Positions 52,710 through 63,374 are shown, counted from the stretch's first letter. The stretch: DNA of 64,000 nucleotides from Trinickia sp. Y13 (GCF_029522115.1 NZ_JAKWFK010000004.1:248001-312000); one strand, 5' to 3'. Notes: generated from the letters alone by a model not told the origin. Numbers and translations are program-made.

Positions 52710-53495
52710 TTACAAGGCCGAAATGGACAAGCCGCCGTCCACGTTCAATACGCTACCCGTCGCGAACCGCAGCGAGCCGTCGGCCAACACACCTACAGCG
52801 GCTGCCACATCGCTTGCTTCGCCCCACCGGCGCATCGGCACCAGCCCTTGTTCGAGACGAGCCTCGTAACGCTGCGCGACGGCCGAGGTCATCGGCGTGC
52901 GAATGATTCCAGGACGCACCTCGAACACACCGATGCCCGAGGCGGCCAGCCGCAATGCGAACAACCGAGTCAACATCGGCAACGCCGACTTCGAAAGGCA
53001 ATACTCGGCGCGCTCGGGAGAGGCCATTTGCGCAGACACCGAAGAGACCGAAATGATCGAGCGGTCGCATCCGCCGTCGCATTGGGTCGCGAGCATGTGC
53101 CGTGCGACAGCCTGCGTCATGAAGAACGTCCCGCGCAGATTCACGCCGAGCACGGCATCGAATGCCTCCGGCGTGAGGTCGAGGAGGTCGCCGCGCGTGG
53201 GCGACCCGATCCCCGCGTTATTGACGAAACAATCCACGGCGCCCGCCCAATCGACGACTCGATCGAGCGCTCGTCCGTGTGCGGCCACATCCTCTAGTTG
53301 CGATTCGACGAACAGCGCGCGCCGGCCAAGCGCCTCGATTTCCGCGAGCGTCTCCTGCACGTCGTCGCCGACGGCAACATCGGTGAATGCGACGTCATAG
53401 CCGCGCGTCGCTAGTTCGATTGCGATCGCACGGCCGATTCCGCGGCGGCCGCCAGTCACCAACGCGGTGGCCGCATGCATATCGTTACGAAACAT
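52710..53495 (-). CDS. Short-chain dehydrogenase/reductase (SDR)
   Basis: 261 residues from the ATG at 53495, preceded by GGGAGA. The NAD(P) motif is ALVTGGRRGIGRAIAIELA, followed by FVNNAGI. The catalytic serine is in IISVSSVSAQ and the Tyr-x3-Lys in AEYCLSKSALPML. The C-terminal RFATGSVLNVDGGLSI is typical of FabG-like sugar/alcohol dehydrogenases. It overlaps the upstream GMC gene by 11 bases. Confidence 0.93.
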   Translation of the reverse strand: MFRNDMHAATALVTGGRRGIGRAIAIELATRGYDVAFTDVAVGDDVQETLAEIEALGRRALFVESQLEDVAAHGRALDRVVDWAGAVDCFVNNAGIGSPTRGDLLDLTPEAFDAVLGVNLRGTFFMTQAVARHMLATQCDGGCDRSIISVSSVSAQMASPERAEYCLSKSALPMLTRLFALRLAASGIGVFEVRPGIIRTPMTSAVAQRYEARLEQGLVPMRRWGEASDVAAAVGVLADGSLRFATGSVLNVDGGLSISAL

Positions 53496-55047
53496 GATGG
53501 TCTCCCTGCGAGGACGGCGTAGCCCCAACCGGTTTGGAAGGGGTGCCGAGCACCGTTCGCAGATGCTCGCCCACACGCAACGCCTGTGCGGCGATCGTCA
53601 ATGCGGGATTGAGCGCCGCCGAAGAAGGAAAGAAGCTCGCATCGACGACGTAAAGGTTCTCGTGGTCATACGCTTTGCACCGCTCGTCGAGCGGCGCAGC
53701 CGACGGATCGGCGCCGAAGCGCACGGTGCCGCATTGATGTGACGGCGTGTCGTCGCCGAATCGGCGGCTCATCACCAGCGGGAAGCCAGCGTGCTTGAGC
53801 ATGTGCTTAGCTTTATCCACCAGCCGTTCATGGGGCTTGAGGTTCGTGCGGCGCCAAGAGAGGCGAATCCCTCCGTCCTCCCCGACCTCGAGGCGGCTTT
53901 GCGGACGCGGCAGGTCTTCCGACATCGCATACATGTCGACGCTATGGTCCGCGAGATAGCGCAGCGCGACACCGGGAACGTACGGCATGACGCCGCGTAG
54001 CATCGGCTCCCGGATCTTGCCCAGCATCTGCAAATTGCCGAGGGGCCAACGATCGTGTGCCCCGCCGAAATAGAAATCGTTGATCGAAAGCGTCTTCGGA
54101 AACCGCGTATCGTTCACGCTGCGCGGATCGACAGCCAGGATCGCGGTGCAATTGTGGTTCATGTAATACCGGCCGACGGCATCGGACGAGTTCGCGAGGC
54201 CCCGCGGCCATTTGTCGTTCTTCGACGCGAGCAGCAGCGCCGCGCTGTTCACGGCGCCGGCCGACAGAACGAAAAGGTCCCCGCCGATGGTCTGCGTCCC
54301 CTCGCGTGTTTCGACGATCGCCGCTTCGATACGGCGTCCCGACGCGTCGGTCACCAACCGGCTTACGCGCGCGCCCGTCATGAGCCTTACCCCACCCTTT
54401 TGCAACGCGGGACGCAGTAGCCGTGTCTCGGCGTCGCCCTTTGCATCGATGCGGCACGGAAAGGCATCGCACGTCGCGCAACGGACGCAATGGCCGCCAT
54501 CCCCGAGATCGATCGCGGACGGCATATGAAACGGGTGCAAGCCCTGCGCGTGAAGCGCGTCGCGCAGGCGAGCAATGACCGGTTCGTCGGGAATCGGCGC
54601 GTGCGGGTAGCCGTGCGAACGCGCTGGTTCCGTCGGGTCCTCGCCCGCGGCACCGCGCACACCGAAAAGGCGCTCGGCCAAATCGTAGTAGGGCTCGATG
54701 TCGCCGTATTGGATGGGCCACGCCGGCGAAACGCCTTCTTCGTGCTCGAGCGCCTCGAAATCGGCCTCTCGGAACCGAAACATCGCCGTGCCGAAAAACT
54801 TGGTATGCCCGCCCACGAAATAGTATTGGCCCGGCCGATAGCGACGGCCATCGCCGTCCGTCCACGTTTCCTTCGCGCGATACCTCAGTTGGCCGAATAC
54901 GGCCTCGGCGTCCCAGTTCTCCAGCTCGCGGGGCAATGCCTCGCCGCGCTCGAGCACGAGCACATCGAGCCCCGTCCCGGCAAGCTGCCACGCTACCGCA
55001 CTGCCGCCGACGCCCGAGCCGACGATGACGACGTCTGCGCGCTTCAC
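53485..55047 (-). CDS. GMC-type FAD oxidoreductase, second subfamily
   Basis: 520 residues from the GTG at 55047, which overlaps the stop of the ABC ATPase gene (GTGA) with AGAGGAT upstream. The FAD motif is [20 protein letters not shown]. The protein carries a cysteine-rich segment ([14 protein letters not shown]), and the C-terminal active site reads [18 protein letters not shown]. This subfamily includes fructose/gluconate/sorbitol-type dehydrogenases and glucose-methanol-choline oxidases of carbohydrate derivatives. It probably oxidises the imported compound. Confidence 0.9.
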   Translation of the reverse strand: MKRADVVIVGSGVGGSAVAWQLAGTGLDVLVLERGEALPRELENWDAEAVFGQLRYRAKETWTDGDGRRYRPGQYYFVGGHTKFFGTAMFRFREADFEALEHEEGVSPAWPIQYGDIEPYYDLAERLFGVRGAAGEDPTEPARSHGYPHAPIPDEPVIARLRDALHAQGLHPFHMPSAIDLGDGGHCVRCATCDAFPCRIDAKGDAETRLLRPALQKGGVRLMTGARVSRLVTDASGRRIEAAIVETREGTQTIGGDLFVLSAGAVNSAALLLASKNDKWPRGLANSSDAVGRYYMNHNCTAILAVDPRSVNDTRFPKTLSINDFYFGGAHDRWPLGNLQMLGKIREPMLRGVMPYVPGVALRYLADHSVDMYAMSEDLPRPQSRLEVGEDGGIRLSWRRTNLKPHERLVDKAKHMLKHAGFPLVMSRRFGDDTPSHQCGTVRFGADPSAAPLDERCKAYDHENLYVVDASFFPSSAALNPALTIAAQALRVGEHLRTVLGTPSKPVGATPSSQGDHHVS

Positions 55048-56150
55048 GAGATCCTCTCTTCCGTCTGGGCATCGAACAGCACGAGCTTGGACAAGTCGAC
55101 GCCCAAGCGGCAACGCTCGCCGGCGGTATGCGGCATATCGGCGCCGAGACGGGCCGCCACCTCGATGCCGCCCATCTCGAGCATCGCGTACGTATCGGGC
55201 CCCGTCGGCTCCATGACGAGTACTTTGACGTCGATCTCGCGCATCGAGTCGGGCGCGCGACCGCTTTCCACCCCGATCGCTTCCGGCCGCAAGCCGGCGA
55301 TCACGCGCTGCCCCACGTAGCGTTCGACGGCGTGCGGCTGAGCGGGAAGCGCGATCTCGAGCGATGAGCCCGCGTCGCCGATGCGCAATGCCAGCGCCCC
55401 GTCCACCGCGACGAGCGTGGCCGGTAGCAGGTTCATCGACGGCGAGCCCATGAAGGTCGCGACGAACGTATTGGCTGGCGCGTTATAGATTTCGGCCGGC
55501 GTCCCGAATTGCTGAATGACGCCGCCTTTCATCACCGCGATGCGTGTCGCCAACGTCATCGCCTCGATCTGATCGTGAGTCACATAGACGATCGTCGCGC
55601 CGAGCCGTTGATGCAGCTTCTTGATCTCGGTGCGCATGTCCACGCGCAGCTTGGCATCCAAATTCGACAGCGGTTCGTCGAACAAAAACACTTTCGGGTT
55701 GCGGACGAGCGCGCGCCCCATGGCAACGCGTTGACGCTGACCGCCCGAGAGCTGCCCCGGGCGTCGATTCAGCAGGTGCTCGATTTGCAGCAGACGGGCA
55801 GCGTTCGCCACAGCCTGTTTCCGTTCCGCTTTGGGAACCTTGCGCATCTCGAGGCCGAAACTGATGTTCTCGCCCACGGTCATGTTGGGATAAAGCGCGT
55901 AGCTTTGAAAGACCATCGCGATATCGCGCTCGCTCGGATGAAGATCGTTGACGCGATCGCTGTCGATGCGGATCTCGCCATCGGAGATGGTATCGAGACC
56001 GGCGATCAGCGACAGCAACGTCGATTTTCCGCACCCGGACGGCCCTACGAGCACCAGAAAATCGCCGTCGCCGACGTCGATATTGATGTTCTTGAGGATT
56101 TCGGTCGCGCCGAATGCCTTGCGGACATTGGAAATATGCAGCGAAGCCAT
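55044..56150 (-). CDS. ABC transporter ATP-binding protein, UgpC/MalK type
   Basis: 368 residues. Walker A is [13 protein letters not shown], the Q-loop region [20 protein letters not shown], the signature [18 protein letters not shown] and Walker [17 protein letters not shown] with the switch [10 protein letters not shown]. Residues about 240-368 form the regulatory OB/TOBE domain of the sugar-importer class. It energises the two permeases just upstream and overlaps the following GMC gene by 4 bases. Confidence 0.95.
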   Translation of the reverse strand: MASLHISNVRKAFGATEILKNINIDVGDGDFLVLVGPSGCGKSTLLSLIAGLDTISDGEIRIDSDRVNDLHPSERDIAMVFQSYALYPNMTVGENISFGLEMRKVPKAERKQAVANAARLLQIEHLLNRRPGQLSGGQRQRVAMGRALVRNPKVFLFDEPLSNLDAKLRVDMRTEIKKLHQRLGATIVYVTHDQIEAMTLATRIAVMKGGVIQQFGTPAEIYNAPANTFVATFMGSPSMNLLPATLVAVDGALALRIGDAGSSLEIALPAQPHAVERYVGQRVIAGLRPEAIGVESGRAPDSMREIDVKVLVMEPTGPDTYAMLEMGGIEVAARLGADMPHTAGERCRLGVDLSKLVLFDAQTEERIS

Positions 56151-56154
56151 GTGC

Positions 56155-57048
56155 TTACCCCTTTACAGAACCGGCCATCATGCCGCGCACGAAGTAGCGG
56201 CCACCCACCACATAGACGAGCAGCGTGGGCAGCGCGGTAATCACCGCGGCGGCCATCTGCACGTTGTATTCGCGCACGCCCGTGGACGTGTTGACGATGT
56301 TGTTCAGCGCAACCGTGATCGGCGCCGAGCTGCCGGTCGTGAACGATGCACCGAACAGGAAGTCGTTCCAAATGTTCGTGAACTGCCAGATGACCGTGAC
56401 GGTTGCGATCGCGCCCGAGCAAGGCAGCAAAATGCGCCAGAAGATCGTGAAAAACCGCGCGCCGTCGATCATCGCGGCCTTGACGAGTTCGTCCGGGAAC
56501 GCGATGTAGAAATTGCGGAAATAAAGCGTCGTGAAGCACAACCCATAGACGACATGAACGAGCACGAGCCCCGCGATCGATTGCGCGAGCCCGACCTTGC
56601 CGAGGAAGGCGGCCATCGGAATCAGCACGATCTGAAACGGAATGAAGCAGCCGAACAAAATGAGCCCGAACAGGACGTTGTCGCCTTTGAAGCGCCATTT
56701 AGTCAGCACGTACCCGTTCAAGGCGCCGAGGAACGTCGAAATCGTGACGGCCGAGACCACCATGCGCGTCGAATTCCAGAAAAACCCTTTCACTCCCGAG
56801 CAATCGAGGCCCACGCATGCCTCGCCCCATGCTTTGAGCCAAGGCGCGAGCGTCCAATGGCGCGGTAGCGCGAGAATGTTGCCGCTGTACACCTCTTCTA
56901 GCGGCTTGACGGACGTCAGCAGCATCACCGCGAGTGGCACCAGATAAATCGCCGCGAAAACGGTCAGCAGTCCGTAGATGACGACGCGCGTGAGGTAATC
57001 GTGCTTGCCCGCTACCATCTGCGGGGCATCCCAGCTATTGGTCGACAT
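56155..57048 (-). CDS. Sugar-type ABC transporter permease, MalG-like
   Basis: 297 residues with six membrane segments. The EAA loop reads [20 protein letters not shown] followed by [11 protein letters not shown]. It pairs with the MalF-like permease 18 bases upstream and lies 4 bases before the ATPase gene. Confidence 0.94.
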   Translation of the reverse strand: MSTNSWDAPQMVAGKHDYLTRVVIYGLLTVFAAIYLVPLAVMLLTSVKPLEEVYSGNILALPRHWTLAPWLKAWGEACVGLDCSGVKGFFWNSTRMVVSAVTISTFLGALNGYVLTKWRFKGDNVLFGLILFGCFIPFQIVLIPMAAFLGKVGLAQSIAGLVLVHVVYGLCFTTLYFRNFYIAFPDELVKAAMIDGARFFTIFWRILLPCSGAIATVTVIWQFTNIWNDFLFGASFTTGSSAPITVALNNIVNTSTGVREYNVQMAAAVITALPTLLVYVVGGRYFVRGMMAGSVKG

Positions 57049-57066
57049 GGTTATCTCCAGGGCGGC

Positions 57067-58035
57067 TCAGTGCGCGCCGCCGGTGCGGCGCGGCTTCAAT
57101 TCGGAATACAGATACGGCACCATCACCGCCGCAACCGTGCACAGCATCATGACCGCGCTTGCCGCCCCCATGCCGAGTTCGTTGCGCGTGAAGGTGAACG
57201 AATACATAAACGTCGAAGGCAATTCGGTCGCGTACCCGGGACCGGCTCCGGTCAACGCCACCACGAGCTCGTAGCTTTTGACGGCAAGATGCACGAGGAT
57301 CACGAACGCCGAGATGAAAGCCGGGCGCAATTGCGGAATCACGATGCGGCGATAGATGGCGGGCATGCGTGCCCCATCGATCGATGCCGCTTTGATCATG
57401 TCTTGGTCGATCCCGCGCAGGCCGGCGAGAAACATCGCCATGACGAAGCCCGACGCCTGCCAGACGGCGGCAATAACGACCGTGTAAATTGCCATGCGAT
57501 CGTCGATGATCCAGTCGAATTGGAAGCTCGACCAACCCCAATCGTGAAACAGCTTCGTGAGCCCGAGGCCCGGGTTCAAGATCCATTTCCAGGCCGTTCC
57601 CGTCACAATGAACGAAATCGCCATCGGATAAAGAAAGATCGCGCGCAGCGTGCCTTCGGCCCGGATGCGCTGGTCTAGCAGAATCGCCAAAAGGAGACCG
57701 AGCGCCATGCACAGAACGACATAGAGCGATGCGTAAATGCCCAGGTTGACGATGGCGACATGCCAGCGTGGATGAACCCAAACGCGGTGATACTGCGTCC
57801 ACCCCGCGAAATGCAAGTTAGCGAATGTGCGCGATTTGGTGAAAGAGAGGACAGTCGTCCACGCGATGAATCCATAGACGAAAATCAGCGTTGCAATGAG
57901 CGTAGGCGAGAGCACAATCTTAGGAAGCATCTTCTCCAACGCGTTGAATCGGCTCGTTCGGCGCGACGCGCCAAGACGCACGCTTTGCGCCGCATCTCGA
58001 GCCGAAACGTGCGCGGCCTGTTGTGTCGTATGCAT
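57067..58035 (-). CDS. Sugar-type ABC transporter permease, MalF-like
   Basis: 322 residues from the ATG at 58035 (AAAGGTGG 6 bases upstream); a longer in-frame start at 58128 would overlap the binding-protein gene and is not favoured. A polar N-terminus of about 45 residues precedes six membrane segments. The EAA loop reads DMIKAASIDGARMPAIYRRI. It forms the channel together with the MalG-like permease. Confidence 0.92.
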   Translation of the reverse strand: MHTTQQAAHVSARDAAQSVRLGASRRTSRFNALEKMLPKIVLSPTLIATLIFVYGFIAWTTVLSFTKSRTFANLHFAGWTQYHRVWVHPRWHVAIVNLGIYASLYVVLCMALGLLLAILLDQRIRAEGTLRAIFLYPMAISFIVTGTAWKWILNPGLGLTKLFHDWGWSSFQFDWIIDDRMAIYTVVIAAVWQASGFVMAMFLAGLRGIDQDMIKAASIDGARMPAIYRRIVIPQLRPAFISAFVILVHLAVKSYELVVALTGAGPGYATELPSTFMYSFTFTRNELGMGAASAVMMLCTVAAVMVPYLYSELKPRRTGGAH

Positions 58036-58111
58036 GGCAACCACCTTTGCTGCGAGGGCTAGGAATGCGCGCGGCGATGCGCCGCCGCGCGTTCGGCTAA
58101 GGTCGCGCGCT

Positions 58112-59368
58112 TTACTTGGCGTTCGCAACCGCGTCGACGAGCTGCTTCACCGCATCGGCCGACGATTGATTCGAATTGAAGAAGTTCGTCACGACGTCGT
58201 ACACGGCGTTTTTCGGACCATCGGGCATAGCATGCCCATGGGCAAAGCTGCCAACCATCGTCCCGTTCTTGATGGCCGCCCGCAGGTCCGTCATCGACTT
58301 CTTCCCGCATTCGTCGAAGCCGTCCGCCGGCACGTCCAAGCGCGCGGGAATCGAACCTTTGATCTGGTTGAACGTAGCTTGCACGTTCTTATCCATGACC
58401 GTCGACGCGAACGCGTATTCACCGGGCAGACTGGCATCGCTCTTCTTGAAGGTCGCGAATTGATCGGTATTGAAGATGAAGTCGCCCTGCGTGCCCGGGT
58501 ATTGGAAGCACAGATAATCGACGTTGGCCTTCTTGCCCGCGTTCGCGAACTCGCCTTTGGCCCAGTCGCCCATGATTTGCATGGCGGCTTTCCCGTTGAT
58601 CACCATTGCCGTTGCGAGATTCCAATCGCGTCCCGGAAAACTCGGATCGACCATTCCCCGCAGCGCGCGCATTTGATCGAACGCCTTTTCCATCGTCTTC
58701 GAACCGAGCGCTTTCGGATCAAGATCGACGAGCGCCTGCGTGTAGAACTTCGGGCCGCCCGCCGACATCACAGCGCTGTCGAATAGGGTCGCTTCTTGCC
58801 ACGGCTGTCCGCCGTGAGCCAACGGGATATAGCCGGCCTTGCGAATCGTAGCGGCGTCGGCGACAAGCTCGTCGAAGGTCTTCGGCGGCGTCAAATGAAG
58901 CTGATCGAAGATCTTCTTATTCGCCCAAATCCAGTTCGTGCGATGAATGTCGACCGGCACGGCAACCCAATGCCCATCCACCTTCGAGAAGCGTTGGATC
59001 GGACCCGGCACCAGCTTGTCCCACCCTTCCTTCGCCGCTACGGTGTCGAGATTCGTCAGCAAGTCTTCCGAAGCGTATTCGCCGATGGTGAACCCGAGCA
59101 TCTGCATCGCCTCGGGCGGGTTGCCCGACGCCACGCGCGCTTTGAGGACCGTGCGGGCTGCTTCCCCGCCGCCCCCGGCGATCGGCGCATCCTTCCAGCC
59201 GAACCCGCGCTGCTTCACGCCGTCTTTCAGAACCGACAGTGCGCGGGCTTCGCCGCCGGACGTCCACCAATGCATGACTTCCACGGTCTTGCTATCGGCC
59301 GCCGCAGCCGCCGTGCTCGCGCAAACGGCGAGCGTCGCTACGAGTGCCCATACAGTTCGTTTCATCAT
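58112..59368 (-). CDS. Periplasmic sugar-type solute-binding protein
   Basis: 418 residues with a Sec signal peptide (MMKRTVWALVATLAVCASTA, cleavage after AAAAA). The mature protein starts DSKTVEVMHWWTSGGEARAL and is a type-I cluster-B sugar-binding protein (GlcE/AglE-like). Other features are DIHRTNWIWANKKIFDQL, GGQPWQEATLFDSAV and MQIMGDWAKGEF. It captures the substrate for the MalFGK-type importer encoded immediately downstream. Relatives bind glucose/mannose or other carbohydrates; the ligand here is unknown. Confidence 0.94.
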   Translation of the reverse strand: MMKRTVWALVATLAVCASTAAAAADSKTVEVMHWWTSGGEARALSVLKDGVKQRGFGWKDAPIAGGGGEAARTVLKARVASGNPPEAMQMLGFTIGEYASEDLLTNLDTVAAKEGWDKLVPGPIQRFSKVDGHWVAVPVDIHRTNWIWANKKIFDQLHLTPPKTFDELVADAATIRKAGYIPLAHGGQPWQEATLFDSAVMSAGGPKFYTQALVDLDPKALGSKTMEKAFDQMRALRGMVDPSFPGRDWNLATAMVINGKAAMQIMGDWAKGEFANAGKKANVDYLCFQYPGTQGDFIFNTDQFATFKKSDASLPGEYAFASTVMDKNVQATFNQIKGSIPARLDVPADGFDECGKKSMTDLRAAIKNGTMVGSFAHGHAMPDGPKNAVYDVVTNFFNSNQSSADAVKQLVDAVANAK

Positions 59369-59419
59369 CGTCTCGCTCCAAACGGTTTGTCTCTCTATCG
59401 GAGATGGTTATTGACCTGC

Positions 59420-59447
59420 GGGAGAGATCCCCTCGTGGGGGTCTCCC
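59420..59447. terminator. Strong hairpin between the aldehyde dehydrogenase and binding-protein genes
   Basis: GGGAGAGATCCCC (59420-59432) and GGGGGTCTCCC (59437-59447) form a long imperfect stem with a TCGT loop. It lies between two genes of the minus-strand array, about 25 bases after the aldehyde dehydrogenase stop, and could reduce read-through or stabilise the binding-protein transcript. No T-run follows. Confidence 0.45.
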
Positions 59448-59454
59448 TTGCTGC

Positions 59455-59467
59455 TTAGTACTACTAA
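59455..59467. promoter_or_regulatory. Palindromic operator-like site TTAGTA-C-TACTAA
   Basis: TTAGTA and TACTAA form a perfect 6-bp inverted repeat around one central base, in the only sizeable gap (104 bases) within the upstream part of the array and upstream of the binding-protein gene. A homodimeric regulator site (GntR, IclR or LacI type) is plausible. No regulator gene of this array lies in the window. Confidence 0.4.
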
Positions 59468-59472
59468 ATGTT

Positions 59473-61005
59473 CTATTTAAGCCAAAACTGACGACGAGGG
59501 CCGATGTGCAACTGCACCGTCTTCGTCTCCGTGTAATCCTCGACCGCTTGCTTGCCGAGTTCGCGTCCCACTCCGCTCGCTTTGAAGCCGCCAAACGGTA
59601 GTTCCGGGTAGCCGTCGAGGAAGGTATTGACCCAGACGGTGCCGGCATCCACGCCGCGCGCGACCGTCAGACACGTGTCGATGTCCCGGCTCCAAACGGC
59701 TGCGGATAAGCCGTAGGCCGTATCGTTGGCGATCTCGATCGCGTGATCGGCGTCGCGAAACGCGATGACGCTGAGCACAGGCCCGAAGATCTCTTCTCTC
59801 GCCACGCTCATTTCGGGCGTTACGTCGGCGAGGATGGTCGGCTCCAGAAACAAGCCGCTGGCGTCGTCGTAGCGCCCGCCTCCGAGCCGGACGGTCGCAC
59901 CCGCCGCAACGCCGAGCTCGATACGCTCGAGAATGTCGGCCATCTGCTGTTCGCTGACGATGGCGCCGACTTTCACGTCCGGATGCAGCGGATCGCCAAC
60001 CGGCACGCGGCGCGCACGCTCGATCACGGCCTCAATGAACCGCTCGGCGATCGATTCGTGCACGATCACGCGGCTGCCGCTGTTGCAGCATTCGCCCGCA
60101 TTGAAGTACACACCGAACACGACCGCGTCGATCATCGCCTCCCAGTCGCAATCGGGGAAGACGATCTGCGGATTCTTACCGCCTAGCTCGAGCGCCACCT
60201 TCTTGAGGCCTTTCGAGGCGACGCCCGCGAGCATCGAACCGACCGCCGTCGAACCGGTGAACGACAGCATGTCCACGTATTCGCTTTCCGCGAGCGGCTG
60301 CCCCACTTTCGAGCCCTTTCCGGTGACGACGTTGGCAACCCCGGCTGGCACGCCGGCTTGCTGCAGAATCTCCATGAGCATGACGGTCGTGCCGGACGTC
60401 AGTTCGCTGGGCTTGATGACGCAACTGCAGCCGGCCGCCAAGGCGAACGGCAACTTTTGGCACAGAATCCAAAGCGGGAAATTCCAAGGCGTGATGATGC
60501 CCACAACGCCGATCGGCTGACGTAGGACGAGGCCGATCATGTCATCGCCCAGCGTGTCGTATGCGTCGCCGCTTAGCGTTCGTGCCAGACTGGCCGCGTA
60601 TTGCCAGAGATCGACGCATCCCGATACTTCCGCCCGGGCTTGCGCCAGCGGCTTGCCGTTCTCGAGCGATTCGATGAGCGCCAGTCGATCGACTTGCGCG
60701 GCGATGCCGTCCGCGACGGCCAGCAGCACGCGTGCCCTGTCGGCTCCCTTCATCTTTGCCCAAGGGCCACCGCGAAATGCCCGATGCGCCGCGTCGATCG
60801 CAGCTTGAGCGTCCTCGAGCGTTGCCGCGCTATAGCTCGATACGGTCTTACCGTGCGCGGGGCTCTTGCGTTCGACGCGCGCACCGTCGCTCGCTTCGCG
60901 CCATTGCCCATCGATAAAGAGCCGGCCATAATAAGGCTCGTATGCGGCAAGAGGCGTGCTTGTCAAAAGCGGCGCGAGGTCGGGCTTCAGTTCTACGGTC
61001 TTCAT
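59473..61005 (-). CDS. NAD(P)-dependent aldehyde dehydrogenase
   Basis: 510 residues. The catalytic glutamate is in KVALELGGKNPQIVFPDCDW and the cysteine in YFNAGECCNSGSRV. The cofactor region shows TPWNFPLWILCQKLPFALAA and FTGSTAVGSM. The C-terminus has LPFGGFKASGVGRELG. It lies one base after the enoyl-CoA hydratase gene and probably oxidises the aldehyde formed by a GMC or SDR enzyme of the same array. Confidence 0.94.
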   Translation of the reverse strand: MKTVELKPDLAPLLTSTPLAAYEPYYGRLFIDGQWREASDGARVERKSPAHGKTVSSYSAATLEDAQAAIDAAHRAFRGGPWAKMKGADRARVLLAVADGIAAQVDRLALIESLENGKPLAQARAEVSGCVDLWQYAASLARTLSGDAYDTLGDDMIGLVLRQPIGVVGIITPWNFPLWILCQKLPFALAAGCSCVIKPSELTSGTTVMLMEILQQAGVPAGVANVVTGKGSKVGQPLAESEYVDMLSFTGSTAVGSMLAGVASKGLKKVALELGGKNPQIVFPDCDWEAMIDAVVFGVYFNAGECCNSGSRVIVHESIAERFIEAVIERARRVPVGDPLHPDVKVGAIVSEQQMADILERIELGVAAGATVRLGGGRYDDASGLFLEPTILADVTPEMSVAREEIFGPVLSVIAFRDADHAIEIANDTAYGLSAAVWSRDIDTCLTVARGVDAGTVWVNTFLDGYPELPFGGFKASGVGRELGKQAVEDYTETKTVQLHIGPRRQFWLK

Positions 61006-61006
61006 G

Positions 61007-61786
61007 TCAGTTGCCTTTGAATTGAGCCGGGCGCTTTTCGCGAAAGCTCGTCATGCCTTCGCGCGCATCGGCGGTGGTAGCGGCCAGCGCGCCCGCCATC
61101 GCTTCGAGCGTGACGGCCGTGCCTTCACCGGCGGCCGCGTTGATCAGTTGCTTGGTCAGTTGCACCGAAACCGGCGCGAGGCGCGCACTGCGTTGCGCTA
61201 GCTCCACTGCCGCAGCCAGCGCCCCACCCGGCTCGCTGACTTCGTCTGCGAGCCCGATTTCGAACGCACGCCGAGCGTCCATGCGCGTGCCGGTAAGCGC
61301 CAGCAGCTTTGCTTTGCTGGCTCCGATGATCGATACGAGCCGCTGGCTTCCCGACCAGCCGGGGCACGTGGCGATGCCCGCTTCGGGCAGTGCGAACATC
61401 GCGGCAGGGTCCGCCACGCGAAGATCGGCGGCAGCGGCCAGTTCCAGCCCACCGCCGAAAGCATGACCGCCCACGGCGGCAATCACGGGCAACCGCAACG
61501 TGGCCCAACGCGCGAAGACACGATGCCCGCGCGGCACCCACGCGCGCCACATATCGAGCGCGGCGAGTGCAGACCACTCGTTGATATCCGCACCGACGCA
61601 AAATGCCTTGCCGGCGCCTGTCAGTACGACGGCTCGATACTCGTTCGATGCATCGAGTTCGTCCGCGATGGCTTCGAGCCTAGTCAGCATCGCCGGCGTG
61701 AGCGCATTGAGTTTCTCGGGGCGCGCAAGCGTAACGATGGCGACGCTGCCGTTCGCTTCGAGCTTGATCGAATCGTATTCAGGCAC
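61007..61786 (-). CDS. Enoyl-CoA hydratase/isomerase family protein
   Basis: 259 residues. The crotonase fold is clear: ALTPAMLTRLEAIADELDA, the oxyanion segment GKAFCVGADINEWSALA and AVGGHAFGGGLELAAAADLR, followed by the second acid region FALPEAGIATCPGWSGSQRL. It acts on a CoA thioester, presumably made by the CoA-transferase, whose gene it overlaps by 8 bases. Confidence 0.93.
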   Translation of the reverse strand: MPEYDSIKLEANGSVAIVTLARPEKLNALTPAMLTRLEAIADELDASNEYRAVVLTGAGKAFCVGADINEWSALAALDMWRAWVPRGHRVFARWATLRLPVIAAVGGHAFGGGLELAAAADLRVADPAAMFALPEAGIATCPGWSGSQRLVSIIGASKAKLLALTGTRMDARRAFEIGLADEVSEPGGALAAAVELAQRSARLAPVSVQLTKQLINAAAGEGTAVTLEAMAGALAATTADAREGMTSFREKRPAQFKGN

Positions 61787-63374
61787 GGCGAGGCTCCTTC
61801 AATTGCAGGCCATAGGGCGCGTCTTCGAATAGCGCGGCATCCATCGTTTTCAGATCGCTTGCAACGGCAAGCGGGAAGTCCGCTTGTTCGAGCACGTCGC
61901 GTCGCAAGTCGATGCCGGGTGCGACCTCGATCACTTCTAGGCCATCGGACGCGAGCCGCATGACGCAGCGCTCCGTCACGTAGCGCACCTCCTGGCCGCG
62001 CGCGCGCGCCATTGCGCCGCTGAACGTGACATGGTCGACCTCGCGCACGAACTTCCTGGAGCGGCCTTCTTTCTCGATCGTGAGGCGCCCGCCTCCGACG
62101 CTCAATTGCGCACCGGCCGTGAAAAAGCCCGAGAACACCAAGCGTTTCGCGTGCGTCGTGATGTCGATGAAGCCGCCGCAGCCGGCGGTCAGATACGGCT
62201 TGCTCGGCAGCCACGAGACGTTGACGTTTCCGCCGCGATCGATCTGCATGAACGAGAGCAACGAAATGTCGAATCCGCCGCCCTGGAAGTAGGTGAACTG
62301 CGTCGGCGACGGCACGATGGCATCCGCATTGGCCGAGCAGCCGAAGGCGAAGCCCAGCAAAGGCATCCCGCCCACCGCGCCCTGCTCGATGGCCCAGGTG
62401 ACATGGCCGTCGAGTCCTTCTTCGAGCAGCACGCGCGGCACGTTCGCCGAGATGCCGAATCCGAGGTTGGCCGCATCGCCACGCGCGAGCTCCATCGCCG
62501 CTCGGCGTGCGATGACTTTTTCCGCGCACCAATCGCCGAATGAAAACGCGTCGTCCGCCACCTTGATCTCACCACTGATCGCCGGGTCGTAGTCGATCTG
62601 GGTCGTTTGCTTTTGCGCGGGATCGACGACGATGTAGTCGACCAGATTGCACGGGATGTGCACGCGGTGGGTAGGCAGCGAGCCTGCTTTGACGACGCGC
62701 TTGACCTGCGCGATGACGATCCCGCCGTTATTGCGCACGGCGAGCGCTTGCTCGCAACCGCCCAATAACGCGCCCTCGTGCTCGTAGGAAAGATTGCCGC
62801 GCTCGTCGGCCGTCGTCGCACGGATGATGGCTACGCGCGGAACGATGTTGGGGAAGAAGAGCCACGGTTCGCCTTCGAAATCCACCTTGCGGACGATGGG
62901 CTCGCCTTGCGAACGCGCATTCATCGCGCCGCCCTGACGCGCCGGATCGACGAAGGTATCCAGGCCCACTTTCGTCAATACGCCGGGGCGCTTCGCGGCT
63001 GCGTCGCGGTGCATGTCGAACAGGACCCCGCTCGGCAAGTTATAGGCGCGGATCTCGTTGCCGCCGATCATGCGCCAAATCTCGGGCATCGGCAGGCTCG
63101 ACGGCCCGCTCGGCAGCGAACCGGCGACGACCGTGTCGATGAGTCCGGGCTTGGCGAGGTGGTCGATACCCTTGATGCCGTACATATCTCCAGCCGCGAT
63201 CGGATGCAGCAACGTGAGCCGCTGCGGATGCCCCTCTTGTTGGAAGCGTGTCCCGATCGCGGCGAGCATTGCATCGGGACATCCCAATCCGCTCGACGAA
63301 CTGACGGTAACGACGTCGCCGTCGCCGATGAGGCGCGCCGCCGCGGCCGCCGGCACCACTTTGCTTGAACGCAC
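61779..63374 (-). CDS. Fused acyl-CoA:carboxylate CoA-transferase (family I)
   Basis: 531 residues carrying alpha- and beta-like halves in one chain, as in propionate/acetoacetate CoA-transferases. The N-terminal half has VTVSSSSGLGCPDAMLAAIG; the C-terminal half carries the catalytic glutamate context VTWAIEQGAVGGMPLLGFAF and LTAGCGGFIDITTHAKRLVF. It activates a carboxylic acid by transferring CoA, linking the oxidative steps to the enoyl-CoA hydratase. It follows the Gfo/Idh gene by 21 bases. Confidence 0.93.
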   Translation of the reverse strand: MRSSKVVPAAAAARLIGDGDVVTVSSSSGLGCPDAMLAAIGTRFQQEGHPQRLTLLHPIAAGDMYGIKGIDHLAKPGLIDTVVAGSLPSGPSSLPMPEIWRMIGGNEIRAYNLPSGVLFDMHRDAAAKRPGVLTKVGLDTFVDPARQGGAMNARSQGEPIVRKVDFEGEPWLFFPNIVPRVAIIRATTADERGNLSYEHEGALLGGCEQALAVRNNGGIVIAQVKRVVKAGSLPTHRVHIPCNLVDYIVVDPAQKQTTQIDYDPAISGEIKVADDAFSFGDWCAEKVIARRAAMELARGDAANLGFGISANVPRVLLEEGLDGHVTWAIEQGAVGGMPLLGFAFGCSANADAIVPSPTQFTYFQGGGFDISLLSFMQIDRGGNVNVSWLPSKPYLTAGCGGFIDITTHAKRLVFSGFFTAGAQLSVGGGRLTIEKEGRSRKFVREVDHVTFSGAMARARGQEVRYVTERCVMRLASDGLEVIEVAPGIDLRRDVLEQADFPLAVASDLKTMDAALFEDAPYGLQLKEPRRA

